This document shows, in pieces, positions 1 to 8,795 of a stretch of DNA of 64,000 nucleotides. The notes under the pieces were generated by a model, which was given only the letters and a program-made list of their open reading frames with translations, was not told the DNA's origin and made no database searches. The stretch spans positions 2,170,001-2,234,000 of the forward strand of contig CP136493.1 of the NCBI GenBank assembly GCA_032768795.1, given 5' to 3'. The position numbers and the translations under genes were made by a program. The stretch's first letter is position 1; each line of letters begins with the position of its first letter. This DNA comes from Tremella fuciformis. Taxonomy: Eukaryota; Basidiomycota; Tremellomycetes; Tremellales; Tremellaceae.

Positions 1-534
1 TTCCTCGTCGAGTGGGTGATTCGGGACATGGGACGCGGGGCGGCCTTGGAGAAGTAGTTCGCCGTCGTACCCAAGCTTGGCGCCGTGGCGTATTATACCG
101 AGAATGTTGTCCACCAGCGCTCGGTCGGGGTAGCCGTCAAGCAGCGTAGCCCAGGCATCCAGCTGAAGCGGTGATGGAGCGGCTGGGTGGTCGAAAGGGT
201 CAAAGACCGGGTACGCGCAGGAGGTGTTGGGGCGGGGAGGAGGAGGGCGTGTTGGTGGGGTAAGGCCGGCGGCGGCGGCGAGTTGTGACAGCCGGATTAT
301 AAGATCTGCACCGGTCAGCGTCTGGCACGGCCAGGCTGTGGTGGAGAGATGTTGAAGAAGAAGGCAGCGGCGGGTCCTGCCCGGCTGGTGTCTGGTGCAG
401 CGGCGGGCAAGCCCGGCTGAAATGCAGCGGGTGGACGGACGTCCACGCTGAGCAGCGGAGGGCACGGCCCTGCTGAGATATGTGTGTGCGGCTGATCCAA
501 GGATGCCGAAGGTAGAGACAGAGACAAGCCCTGC
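1..534 (-). CDS. DIRS-like RT polyprotein, N-terminal part (runs off left edge)
   Basis: The minus-strand frame is open from a TGA near 534 to the window edge, about 177 codons with no in-frame Met, so translation must enter by splicing, frameshift or readthrough from the gag-like gene upstream. A potential splice donor (GTGAG) sits near 536. The last third reads LLDGYPDRALVDNILGII, then GAKLGYDGE and NHPLDEE. That pattern is typical of the segment preceding the RT palm in basidiomycete DIRS-like proteins. The catalytic YxDD is outside the window. The first 90 residues are low-complexity and rich in Arg and Pro. Confidence 0.5.
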
Positions 535-581
535 TCACCTGATGAACCGAAACTACCGATGCTCTGTACAGATGCGTGGCC

Positions 582-1724
582 CTAGGCCGACTTTCCCTGT
601 GGGCAGTCGCGGATGACATGCGACCCTTGACAGCGCTTGCAGACGTGGCGGTAGCCCTTGGGGCAGGGATCGGTCGTGCAGACGCCTGCGTTCCAGTTGA
701 TACAGGCCCGACCGCGAGGTGGCGCTGCAGATGCCGAAGCGGAGGTGGATGGGCCGGATGGGCCGGATGTGGCTGCCTTGCCGACCGGGTTGGCGGGGCG
801 GGCGGTGCTCTTGCGGATCGCGATTGTACCCCACGCATCGCCGTCGTAGTTCTTGTACCACCGCGCACAGGTAAAGCCGTCCTTGCGCTCGTTGGCCACT
901 GTCAAGTGGTAGGACATGACGGACTCCCAGGTGAAGTTCTCCGCATGCTCGAGGACCCAAGTCTTGTGGCTCAGCAGGGCTGAGTGGGCGTCGGCCACAG
1001 ACTTGGCGTCGAAAGCAGCCATGCCGTGGAGGAGGAGGTCCGAGTAGATGCCCCAAGCCACAGCAAAGGCAGCGGGCTTGGGTATGCCGCGGACGAACTT
1101 TGCCAGTACCGCTGCTTGGTCCGCCACCTTCTTCTTTGTGACGGTTACCCCGTTCACCTCGAAGGTGTCGTCGTCTTCACCTTGCCGTGTAGCCAGGGCC
1201 GATCCGACCGGTAGGAGAAGAGGCAACTTCTCCGGGGCCATCGTGCCGGCCATCGCTTCGCCCCGGAGCTTCTCATCGATGTACCCGTAGCGACGGGAGA
1301 TGGGCGGGCACTCACCGTGCTGTCCACGGAGAGGGGCCACGCTGTCGATGGATCCCGACGGGACGTTGCTGGCGTATGCGCCCGACGAGCCGCCTGGGTG
1401 TTGACCGTCCATTCGCGCGATCAAAGCGTCGAGCTTGGACCCTAGTTCGTCGACCTTGGTCGACATGGTCTCGACATGCTCATCCGTGGCCGCCATAGTT
1501 GCAGAGACGTGTGAGAGGCTCTGTTGAAGCTGGCCGGCTGAGACCAAGGCGGCTGGGTCGTCTGGGAGGTCGAAACGGACCTGCCTGTCGGGGGTCGGCG
1601 CGGCCGCCTCCTCCTGTTGCTGCTGCAGGCGTCGAGCCTCGGCATTGCGGCGGCGCGTGGCGGCAGCCTTCTGGCCCGGCGTGAGGGCAGTGGCCGCGGC
1701 CTGGCGGTTGCGTGCGGGTGGCAT
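582..1724 (-). CDS. gag-like nucleocapsid protein of the DIRS-like element
   Basis: About 380 residues from the Met at 1724 (the frame is open to 1838, but MPPARNRQ gives a more natural start). The N-terminus is Ala/Arg/Gln rich with a predicted coiled coil around residues 15-110. The middle is globular, and the C-terminus is Ser/Ala/Pro rich and ends in a Cys/His zinc-binding region: CINWNAGVC..DPCPKGYRHVC followed by CKRCQGSHVIRDC. This CCCH-plus-knuckle arrangement is common in gag-like proteins of basidiomycete DIRS-like elements. It presumably packages element RNA. The RT-like frame begins about 50 nt downstream in another frame. Confidence 0.6.
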   Translation of the reverse strand: MPPARNRQAAATALTPGQKAAATRRRNAEARRLQQQQEEAAAPTPDRQVRFDLPDDPAALVSAGQLQQSLSHVSATMAATDEHVETMSTKVDELGSKLDALIARMDGQHPGGSSGAYASNVPSGSIDSVAPLRGQHGECPPISRRYGYIDEKLRGEAMAGTMAPEKLPLLLPVGSALATRQGEDDDTFEVNGVTVTKKKVADQAAVLAKFVRGIPKPAAFAVAWGIYSDLLLHGMAAFDAKSVADAHSALLSHKTWVLEHAENFTWESVMSYHLTVANERKDGFTCARWYKNYDGDAWGTIAIRKSTARPANPVGKAATSGPSGPSTSASASAAPPRGRACINWNAGVCTTDPCPKGYRHVCKRCQGSHVIRDCPQGKSA

Positions 1725-1838
1725 GGGGAGGGGATGGGGACGGGGCGGCGACGACAGTGCAGTGCGGGTCAGCGGGGTATTGGACCAACAAGTGACGCTC
1801 GATTCGAGCGGCTGTTTAAAGGCCCGCCGCACTCCCAC

Positions 1839-2360
1839 TCACGCAGCAATTCCCCTCCCTGCTCCTTGGCTGCGATCGGCGACAGCGACTAGGCTTGGAA
1901 CGACCCTAGGCGTCTGCAACTGCGATGAGTGACGGTTGAGAGAGACGGTCTCAACCTCGCTCGGAGCCTTCAAGTCACTGTCCCTGCGTCACGTGACCGT
2001 CCAACCACTGAACCTGTGGCTTGGTCGGACGGCGTAGTAGGGTCGACAATCCACGAAGGCCACGGTGTGGATGTCGATGGTCGAAATGCTCGAAGGATCC
2101 CACGGAGATAGGCGTCGTGGCGAGCGAAGGTAAAGACGAAGCGAGCGAAGGGAGGCTTGGTGCAAGGCTCTAAGACTAGGTGTAACTTGCGATAGATTGA
2201 TCCTTGGGGAGAAGGATCAAGAAGTAGGCTCTTTATATATGTCTACGGGCTGGGTGGCAAATCCGTGTGCGCAACTCCTTCACCTGGAGTTGCCACTCAC
2301 TCCACCTGACTCCGGGCTGGTGCCACCTTGGCGCCAGTATGGGCCGGCCTGGGTTCCTGG
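1839..2360. other. non-coding stretch right of the DIRS-like element
   Basis: No supported gene. A TATA-like ctttatatatg at about 2230-2240 and the nearby gggtggcaaat (shared with a site near 4390-4410) suggest remains of another LTR family, but no ends can be defined. Confidence 0.3.
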
Positions 2361-2440
2361 TTCCACTCGGGGTCACCTGGTGTCACCTGACTTCACCTGG
2401 CGTCACCTGGCATTCCCTGATTCCACCTGGCGTCACCTGG
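2361..2440. repeat. short tandem repeat based on TCACCTGG
   Basis: The octamer TCACCTGG or close variants (ccacctgg, tcacctga) recurs about seven times, with two longer copies of the unit ttcacctggcgtcacctgg. Simple non-coding tandem array. Confidence 0.75.
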
Positions 2441-2450
2441 CGGTAGACCC

Positions 2451-2540
2451 TTCCAGTGTTCCATCTTGGAGAGTGAACCCTTCCGGGATTCCGGCTTGTA
2501 GAGTGAACCCTTCCGGTATTCCAGCTTGGGGTGTTGCAAT
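2451..2540. repeat. 30-bp tandem repeat, three units
   Basis: Units begin at 2451, 2481 and 2511 with ttcc(a/g)g; units one and two end in gagtgaaccc. Differences between units are single bases. Lies within a degraded LTR landscape. Confidence 0.75.
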
Positions 2541-2730
2541 CCGGGTGGCGGACGGTTGGGGGCCTGTATGGGTGGCAACGGTGACCGGATTGTAACAGGA
2601 CCTGTGTTCAAGTGAACACTTGGGTGAACGGTGATGTTGTGGGTAGATGTCCCAAGGATGCGGAGACGGAGCGGAGCGAAGATTACTTGAAGTTGAGTCG
2701 GAGGTCGGAGCAAAGTCGGAGTTTGGTCGT

Positions 2731-2953
2731 TCATGATAAATGGTGATCCATGGGACTCAAGCAGAGAGTGCTGAAGAACTACGACGGGCACCCGGGGCAT
2801 CCTATATGACTCTGCGCCTGCTTCCCGTCGTCGCGCGTCCATCCAATGTCTACTCCCTCGTTGAGGTTCTCCAGCCCAAGGTAGGTCACGTGTCGGCCAC
2901 GTGAGAGGTGTCGGTCACGTGCGTAGGTTGTCGAGGGCGTGGCCGTCGTGACA
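2731..2953 (+). repeat. partial LTR of family B
   Basis: Similar in inverted orientation to 8128-8353. It contains the same box order (atggtgatccatggg, agagagtgctgaagaactac, a catcctatatgac TATA-like site, and a tail ending gtcgtgaca). The left half of the LTR is missing or too diverged to see. Confidence 0.7.
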
Positions 2954-4956
2954 GGTGGCTAGGCAAGACAAGGTGGGATAAGGCAAGGTACAAGTGCAGA
3001 ACCTAAGCAGCTTTTGGCAGAATGGAGCCAGAGAGAGTTAGTGGAAAGAGAAGTCCCTATGCAACTCAATTGCAAAAGTACTGGAAATCTGCAAAGGATC
3101 AGCAAGCCTTAAGGATTCTACAGTGTGTTTTGTCTCTACGACTCTGTCTTTGCGCGCTTGATAAGCTCTGTCTCCTGCTACGTCAAGATCATCGTTTGTT
3201 TGCCTCCTAATGTTGAGTTTGCCCGATGTGGCAGACCTGCTGAGTAAGCATTGAGGGAGCCTATTGTTGCTCAGCGGCGTGGATGGCAAGGGGCAACAAG
3301 CGCTTTGTCATTGGCAAGGGCTGTTGTGACATGGAGACCTATTGTTGAGGTGTGTCCTTTGGTCCAACAGATGCCGAAATATCATACAGGTTGGTCTCAA
3401 CAAGTTGGGGCAAAATTTGGCAAGCCCTGACAAGTGGCTGACCTGACGTCCCTTTGGCTTAGTCTTGCTGCTGCTTTAGTGTCATCTGTGGCAAAAGGGT
3501 GGGAATGAGGATACCAAGTTAAGAGGCTTGTCAAGCTTGGAGTCTCATTGATGTAGGATCCTTGTCAAGGTTGCAAAGACTTTGAGTAACAAGGTTGCCA
3601 TGGACACTGTGACAATGGTCATGGTCAAGGTCTTTTACACTGCGGGTAATATCCCAAAAAGATATTTGCACCCCAAGTGGTTAATCCCTAACCTGAACTC
3701 AGTTTATCAAGGGCACCTTGGATGTGTCATGCCCATCATGACAGATACAGCAATAGTGCAGCTTGGCCGCCCTGCATACCAATAGAGGGTGTGAGATCTT
3801 CAATGGTCATTCATGGGGCTTGATCAGAGAGTGCTGGAGAACTACCACAGGGGCCTTGAGCAACCCATACAACTCTGCGCCTGCTTCCTGTTGCCTTCCG
3901 TTTGCTCAACATCTACTCCCTTGTGAAGGTTCCTCAGCGCAAGCACATTCACATGTTGGTCAGGTGAGAGGTGTTGGCCATGTATGTATGTTGTCATGAA
4001 TGACACATCGCCAAGGTAGCCCTATATAATGAGTCGAGTCCGGAGGTGATTAACCCGAGCTTGGCCACTGTCATGACCGACCTCATCTCAAACCCAAGTC
4101 ACCACTTTTTACGCCATTCGCCTACAAAACACAGTACTTTTTCCACCAAACTGCTCAAACATTACCTCTTCTGGTACATTGCCAATTTAAGTCAGTATCT
4201 TTGTTGGTGATCTTCCCTGAAGTCAATACTTTTATCGGTGATCTTTCCAGAAGTCACTACTTTTTCCGGTGATCCTACTCGGCGGCCTTCAGCCACCTTT
4301 CCATTCCCAGTAATTATAGACAGATCTGCAGCGAGGAGAATCGCTTGCACTTGAGAAATATCGGCAGTAGGAAAACTTTTCTCATGGAATGGGTGGCAAA
4401 ACGGGTGGCAAATCTCTTCGGCGTACATAGCCCTCTTGTCTATATAAGGAGGCCACTTTCCGGCCAAGATAGTTTCTTCAGCAATGGATCTCTTGTGTCC
4501 CGTCACAAAAGTCACACAGCTGGTCTGAACCCAGCACTCTTGTCCTTGATCTCAGTCCCCTTGCTTTACAAGCCAGAGACTAGACCCCCTTGTGCCCTTT
4601 ACCTTGGGCTACCCCTTCGAGCGTGACAGCCACAGATTTCCTTTTGGTTTAGTATGAATCAGAAGGATCCTTGTGTTATGTAATCATCTACGTGACATAT
4701 GTCATCAAGGGCGTGGCTGTTGTGACCGATAGGTGCTGATTTGCACATCCATGGAATGTGTGCCAAGATGTGCAGACCAGTCATGACACCTGCCAGGTTT
4801 GGGCAAGAACTTGAAATTTATGTAAATGCAAATGATTCCACACTACTGCAGAAAACCAAGTTCATTTCCATTGTGACTTGTTGGAGATATTCCATCTGAT
4901 AATGTTTTGCTTTGCACATGACTTTCCATTCTTCCTCTCTGATACCAAACCCAGAC
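2954..4956. other. AT-rich, CpG-poor relict repeat DNA
   Basis: No convincing gene. A decayed family B LTR copy lies at about 3795-4007, where many CG dinucleotides of the 2731-2953 copy are TG or CA. Further TATA-like motifs (tctatataagg at about 4439) and a gggtggcaaa motif suggest other dead LTRs. Confidence 0.5.
3795..4007 (+). repeat. decayed family B LTR fragment
   Basis: Collinear with 2731-2953: cagagagtgctggagaactac, aactctgcgcctgcttcc, catctactccctt and a tail ending in a tgacac-like terminus. Differences are dominated by C-to-T and G-to-A changes at former CpG sites, as expected for deamination of methylated cytosine. Confidence 0.65.
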
Positions 4957-4964
4957 TATAAAAG
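4957..4964 (+). promoter_or_regulatory. TATA box of the orphan gene at 5096
   Basis: TATAAAAG about 135 bp before the ATG at 5096. It is a perfect TATA consensus in an otherwise featureless AT-rich stretch. Confidence 0.55.
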
Positions 4965-5095
4965 CAAGACTGTTGTCCACTTGCTGACCTCTTTCATCCT
5001 TCTCTTGACCCCATTGAGCCAGCACTTGATCTACAGTTGGAGCCTAGAAAGTAGAACCGAAAAAGGCTCAGACAATCAGGGATACCCTCAATATC

Positions 5096-6268
5096 ATGCC
5101 AGCGCACTCTAAACATCTCTCAAAACTTCAAACTGCCCAATTCATTCAAAGCTGGGTTCAACAAGACCCAACCATTGAGCTTGCTGCTGCTCTGGGACCC
5201 ACTGTCAATAATCTGGAGGAGATGGAGGGCGAAGTTAAGAAAGGTTCTAATCCTCTCACAACTGAACACTCAATGGCTCTTGCCACAGCAGCAGATGCGT
5301 TACATGATCGCCTTCATTTGTTGGAGCAACACCAAGGACTTGGGGATGAGCACAACTCTGCAGTCAGACACAATGCCTTGAAGGTCTTGCAGGGAGAGCA
5401 AAAGGCAAAGATGGATAGCCAGTCTGTTAGATCCGATCTATCTGTGCTATCAAAATGGTTGAGGGATCCCAAAATGACAACCTATGCCAAAGCAAGACAG
5501 GCTTGGCAGAAGAACAAGAGTCTCTCTGACAGAGCTGTTACCAGCTTGCAACTGACACGTCTTCTAAGCACAGCTCCAATTATCAGCCTGTACCAGCAAT
5601 CACGCAATGACTGGAGTATGTTTCAGTCTGCCATGTCAGCTCAGAAACTTGTCAAGCCTTGGACTTGGACAGATGAAGAGACTTTGGCTGTGGTTGAATT
5701 TGTGCTTGACATACAAGCTTTCTTTAGATACCCTCAACCAAGTGGAAGCATCCGGTCTGCGCGGAGAGCATGTCTTTCCAACTTAAAGGAGCCAGTTCAA
5801 GCGCTCCTTAGAGGCAAAATTTTATCTGAAAAGATTGCCAGCAACCTTACAGCTTTATTAGACCGTTTCAGAAAACATCCACTTCATGGACGCCTAGCAG
5901 GCATGGTTAGGGACACTATTCCAGATGAACTGCTAAAGCTAGTGAATACTGCTGAAGGAGAACCTTTGGGAAGACAGACTGAGGAAGTTGTTTTTATTCA
6001 TGAGGACCCAGCTTCCTACTTGGCTGAAAACTCCCTTGGCAATTCAACCAGGTTTAGTTCCAATGACTTGGACTGTCGCGCAAGTAACAGTCAGCTGCAC
6101 ACTGAGACAGAATATGACTTGGATGGGGCGCAGACAGCATTTGACAACCCCAGTTCAGAGGCTGTTGCCTTAGACTCTCAAGCTCTGTCATACTATACAG
6201 GGGAAGATGGCTCAGTATTTGTGGTACAGCCACTGAATGATTGGCAGCCTGGACAGCAGACCATGTAG
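5096..6268 (+). CDS. orphan 390-aa protein of unknown function
   Basis: A single uninterrupted frame of 390 codons starting MPAHSKHLSKLQTAQFIQ and ending in a TAG. I do not recognise it. The first two thirds look helical and soluble with many Leu, Gln and Ala. A Trp-rich stretch WTWTDEETLAVVEF lies at about residues 195-208. The last quarter is acidic and probably disordered. There is no signal peptide or membrane segment. Base composition and codon use (many T/A third positions, very few CG) differ sharply from the GC-rich genes elsewhere. A TATAAAAG lies upstream. It sits between relict LTRs, so it may be cargo or an unusual gag of a dead element. Its intactness in a decayed neighbourhood suggests selection or recent arrival. 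Confidence 0.6.
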   Translation: MPAHSKHLSKLQTAQFIQSWVQQDPTIELAAALGPTVNNLEEMEGEVKKGSNPLTTEHSMALATAADALHDRLHLLEQHQGLGDEHNSAVRHNALKVLQGEQKAKMDSQSVRSDLSVLSKWLRDPKMTTYAKARQAWQKNKSLSDRAVTSLQLTRLLSTAPIISLYQQSRNDWSMFQSAMSAQKLVKPWTWTDEETLAVVEFVLDIQAFFRYPQPSGSIRSARRACLSNLKEPVQALLRGKILSEKIASNLTALLDRFRKHPLHGRLAGMVRDTIPDELLKLVNTAEGEPLGRQTEEVVFIHEDPASYLAENSLGNSTRFSSNDLDCRASNSQLHTETEYDLDGAQTAFDNPSSEAVALDSQALSYYTGEDGSVFVVQPLNDWQPGQQTM

Positions 6269-6526
6269 TAAAGCAATCTGCCGCTGGTGATTTACCATGA
6301 AGTTACTGCATTGATGATGATCATCTACTATAAACATCTAACCTGTGGCACACGCATGCCTGAAGTGACACCAGTGCATCTCTAAGACTCAAGCCAAAGG
6401 CACATGACTTTATAACTTGTAAGTGCTTACCAAGACTTGCCAACAACTTGTTAAGTGTCATGAACCACTCCCCAAATAACCTAGACAGTCTGGTATCCGC
6501 CCTATGCAGCTGTCATAAATAGTGCT
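6269..6526. other. 3' flank of orphan gene, nothing recognised
   Basis: AT-rich, no supported gene or repeat end. Confidence 0.4.
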
Positions 6527-6600
6527 ATAGTCACGTTGGCCATGCCTCCATGATCACCAACGCACGCCTACGACCTTTGTCCCAGCCCAGCACACCTGTT
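6527..6600 (+). repeat. fragment of family A (Gypsy) LTR, 5' end
   Basis: About 70 bp matching the first part of the LTR at 8354 (gcctccatgatcaccaa.gcacgcctacga, then cagcccagcac.cctgt). CG-to-TG/CA changes (gtcggccacgcc to gttggccatgcc) mark it as old. Confidence 0.7.
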
Positions 6601-7071
6601 GTTAGACCTGTGCCCGGTGACCTGTTGTAGATCTGTCATGAACCAGCAAATACACGCAACGGAATCATACTGGACCAACCATTGCCTATTTGATCACCCC
6701 CTTTTAGAAGGACAAGAATGACTGACACCTGTCAATATACTGACGGACACCCGTCTACGAGCCCTAGTTGATAGGTGTGCCTTATATCGGACACAACGGA
6801 GGACACTTGTCCACCGTGGCTTAGAGACATTGATTAGTAGGAGATGGACAGAGACTGGACAGTAAGAAGACAAGTGTCTGACAGAGTTACCACAGATATT
6901 GGACGACCCCCTTTGTCTATATAAACTTGGATAGTCACATGAGATGGAGTGACTTGAGGGCCCTGTGCGAGGACGAGAGACGTCTCCACCGTCTTTCTAC
7001 TCGCCGTCAACAAGCCTTGCCTGTGGGCCTCACAATCGCGCCCACCCGCCCGCCCATGCGCAATCGTACAG
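6601..7071. other. relict repeat DNA
   Basis: No gene. A tctatataaactt TATA-like site near 6918 is followed by gagtgacttgagggccc, which resembles gagtgatttgagggctc near 17640. This suggests a further LTR-like family present at both places. Confidence 0.35.
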
Positions 7072-7441
7072 GACGCCTACGAGTCTTGTTCCAGCCCAGC
7101 ATGCCTGTCAGACACGTGAGCCTATTGTCGATCCTCGAGTAGCCTCGACAACGCTCAAGTAGCCTCGACGACTCTAGAGCTCGAGCCTCGTCAATGGTGT
7201 TTCAAGGAGAAAGCCCAAGGCGGTGCAGAGGAGGGCACGGGTGATAGATATACAAGCCCTCACCCATAGACCGTCCTTAGCACCGTGGTATTGAGTCACA
7301 TGGATAGAAAGTAACGGCGCAGCCGTGTTGTTGACCCACGGGAGGCTGTAGGACACACCTTCTTGTGGAGGACAGAGACAGATCGACAGAGAGCATGTGT
7401 GAGAGGGCCTATCAGTTGACGACCGGCCTGGCCCCGTGACA
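7072..7441 (+). repeat. truncated family A LTR, same orientation as the Gypsy element
   Basis: Aligns with LTR positions of about 36-404 of the 8354 copy, including the TATA region, the tagcaccgtggtat box and the gtgaca end at 7441. The first 35 bp are replaced by unrelated sequence, so no target duplication can be read. Several point differences show it is older than the Gypsy copy. Confidence 0.85.
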
Positions 7442-7689
7442 GCCGCCATCTACTCATCGCTGGACATCAAGGCCGCCGGGTTTGAGTCGTAACATCAAGA
7501 GTAAGTCATAGTTGTTCGTGACTAATAGTGACGGTCCCGTCGTGCTCGTGTTCCTTGGTTTGTAGGATCCTTTGGATGTTTCCGTCGGAAGCTGCCTAGT
7601 AGTCTCGTGGTCAGGATGCCGTGTTGGTTTCCTGACAGGAATGCACACAAAGAGAAGAGTCAGGTCCACAATAATGGAGGATGGATTAT
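7442..7689. other. spacer between two family A LTRs
   Basis: About 250 bp without recognisable gene or repeat. Confidence 0.4.
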
Positions 7690-8093
7690 TGTCACAGGGC
7701 CAGGCCGGTCGTCGACTGATATGCCCTCTCACACGTGCTCTCTGTCGATCTATCTCTGTCCTCCACAAGAAGGTGTGTCCTACAGCCTCCCGTGGGTCAA
7801 CAACACGGCTGCGCCGTTACTTTCTATCCATGTGACTCAATACCACGGTGCTAAGGACGGTCTACGGGTGAGGACTTGTATATATATCACCCGTGCCCTC
7901 CTCTGCACCGCCTTGGGCTTTCTCCTTGAAACACCATCAACGAGGCTTGAGCCCTAGAGTCATCGAGGCTACTCAAGCGTCGTTGAGGCTACTCGAGGAT
8001 CGACGATAGGCTCACGTGTCTGACAGGCGTGCTGGGCTGGAACGAGACTCGTAGGCGTGCGTTGGTGATCATGGAGGCTTGGCCGACGTGACA
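7690..8093 (-). mobile_element. solo LTR of family A, inverted
   Basis: A 404-bp LTR in reverse orientation, starting tgtcac at 7690 and ending gtgaca at 8093. It is flanked by the direct repeat attat (7685-7689 and 8094-8098). The size matches the Gypsy LTRs at 8354 and 16535. Together with 7072-7441 it forms a large inverted repeat. Confidence 0.92.
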
Positions 8094-8127
8094 ATTATCT
8101 CACAAGTCAGGGTCACGGGACGGAGAC

Positions 8128-8353
8128 TGTCACGACGGCCACGCCCTTGACGACCTGCGCACGTGACTGACACCTCTCACGTGGCCGACACGTGACCTAC
8201 CTCGGGCTGGAGAACCTCAACGAGGGAGTAGACGTTGAATGAATGCGCGACGACGGGAGGCAGGCGCAGAGTCATATAGGATGCCCCAGGCGCCCGTCGT
8301 AGTTCTTCAGCACTCTCTGATTGAGTCCCATGGATCACCATTGACGATCTCAC
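8128..8353 (-). repeat. solo LTR family B, left part (split by Gypsy)
   Basis: Begins tgtcacgacgg at 8128 and is flanked on the left by gagac (8123-8127). The right part continues at 16944 and ends gtgaca at 17135, followed by gagac (17136-17140). Without the Gypsy element and its duplicated ctcac, the LTR would be 418 bp. It is inverted relative to the copy at 2731. Confidence 0.85.
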
Positions 8354-8757
8354 TGTCACGTCGGCCACGCCTCCATGATCACCAAAGCACGCCTACGAGC
8401 CTCGTTCCAGCCCAGCACGCCTGTCAAACACGTGAGCCTATCGTCGATCCTCGAGTAGCCTCGACGACGCTCGAGTAGCCTCGACGACTTTAGAGCTCGA
8501 GCCTCGTCGATGGTGTTTCAAGGAGAAAGCCCAAGGCGGTGCAGAGGAGGGCACGGGTGATATATATACAAGTCCTCACCCGTAGACCGTCCTTAGCACC
8601 GTGGTATTGAGTCCCATGGATAGAAAGTAACGGCGCAGCCGTGTTGTCGACGCACGAGAGGCTGTAGGACACACCTTCTTGTGGAGGACAGAGACAGATC
8701 GACAGACAGCACGTGTGAGAGGGCCTATCAGTCGACGACCGGCCAGGCCCCGTGACA
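8354..8757 (+). repeat. 5' LTR of Gypsy element
   Basis: TGTCAC...GTGACA ends. The U3 part carries a cluster of CTCGA-type motifs (gtagcctcgacgacgctcga and neighbours) at about 8440-8505, then a TATA box at 8561. Confidence 0.96.
8561..8568 (+). promoter_or_regulatory. TATA box of Gypsy LTR promoter
   Basis: TATATATA. Transcription would be expected to begin about 30 bp downstream, near 8591-8596, exactly where the tagcaccgtggtat box (8594-8607) lies. Confidence 0.75.
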
Positions 8758-8759
8758 GT

Positions 8760-8773
8760 ATACCACGGTGCTA
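8760..8773 (+). promoter_or_regulatory. primer binding site, complementary to the element's own RNA 5' end
   Basis: The 14 bases ataccacggtgcta start 2 nt after the LTR and are the exact reverse complement of tagcaccgtggtat at 8594-8607, about 33 bp downstream of the TATA box. This is the arrangement known for Tf1 and related elements, where the mRNA 5' end folds back and primes minus-strand synthesis instead of a tRNA. Confidence 0.8.
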
Positions 8774-8795
8774 CTACCTCTCACACGACTAGTTC

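Larger units (their letters stand above)
1..1838 (-). mobile_element. DIRS-like retroelement, 5' part, truncated by window edge
   Basis: A minus-strand gag-like reading frame is followed downstream by a reverse-transcriptase-like frame that runs off the left edge. I infer a tyrosine-recombinase (DIRS/Ngaro-like) retroelement because the conserved peptide in the second frame resembles the stretch just before the RT domain in basidiomycete DIRS-like proteins. No terminal repeat or recombinase is visible, so the right boundary is arbitrary. A LINE is the main alternative. Confidence 0.5.

Noticed and set aside
200..868. 222-codon minus-strand frame overlapping the gag-like gene
   Set aside because: Composition is that of a shadow frame of GC-rich DNA (Arg, Pro, Ser only). 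The overlapping frames carry the recognisable zinc-knuckle and RT-like peptides.
7607..7957. 116-codon frame and similar frames in other LTRs (8490-8672, 16671-16961)
   Set aside because: They are translations of LTR family A that recur in every copy because of sequence identity, not genes.
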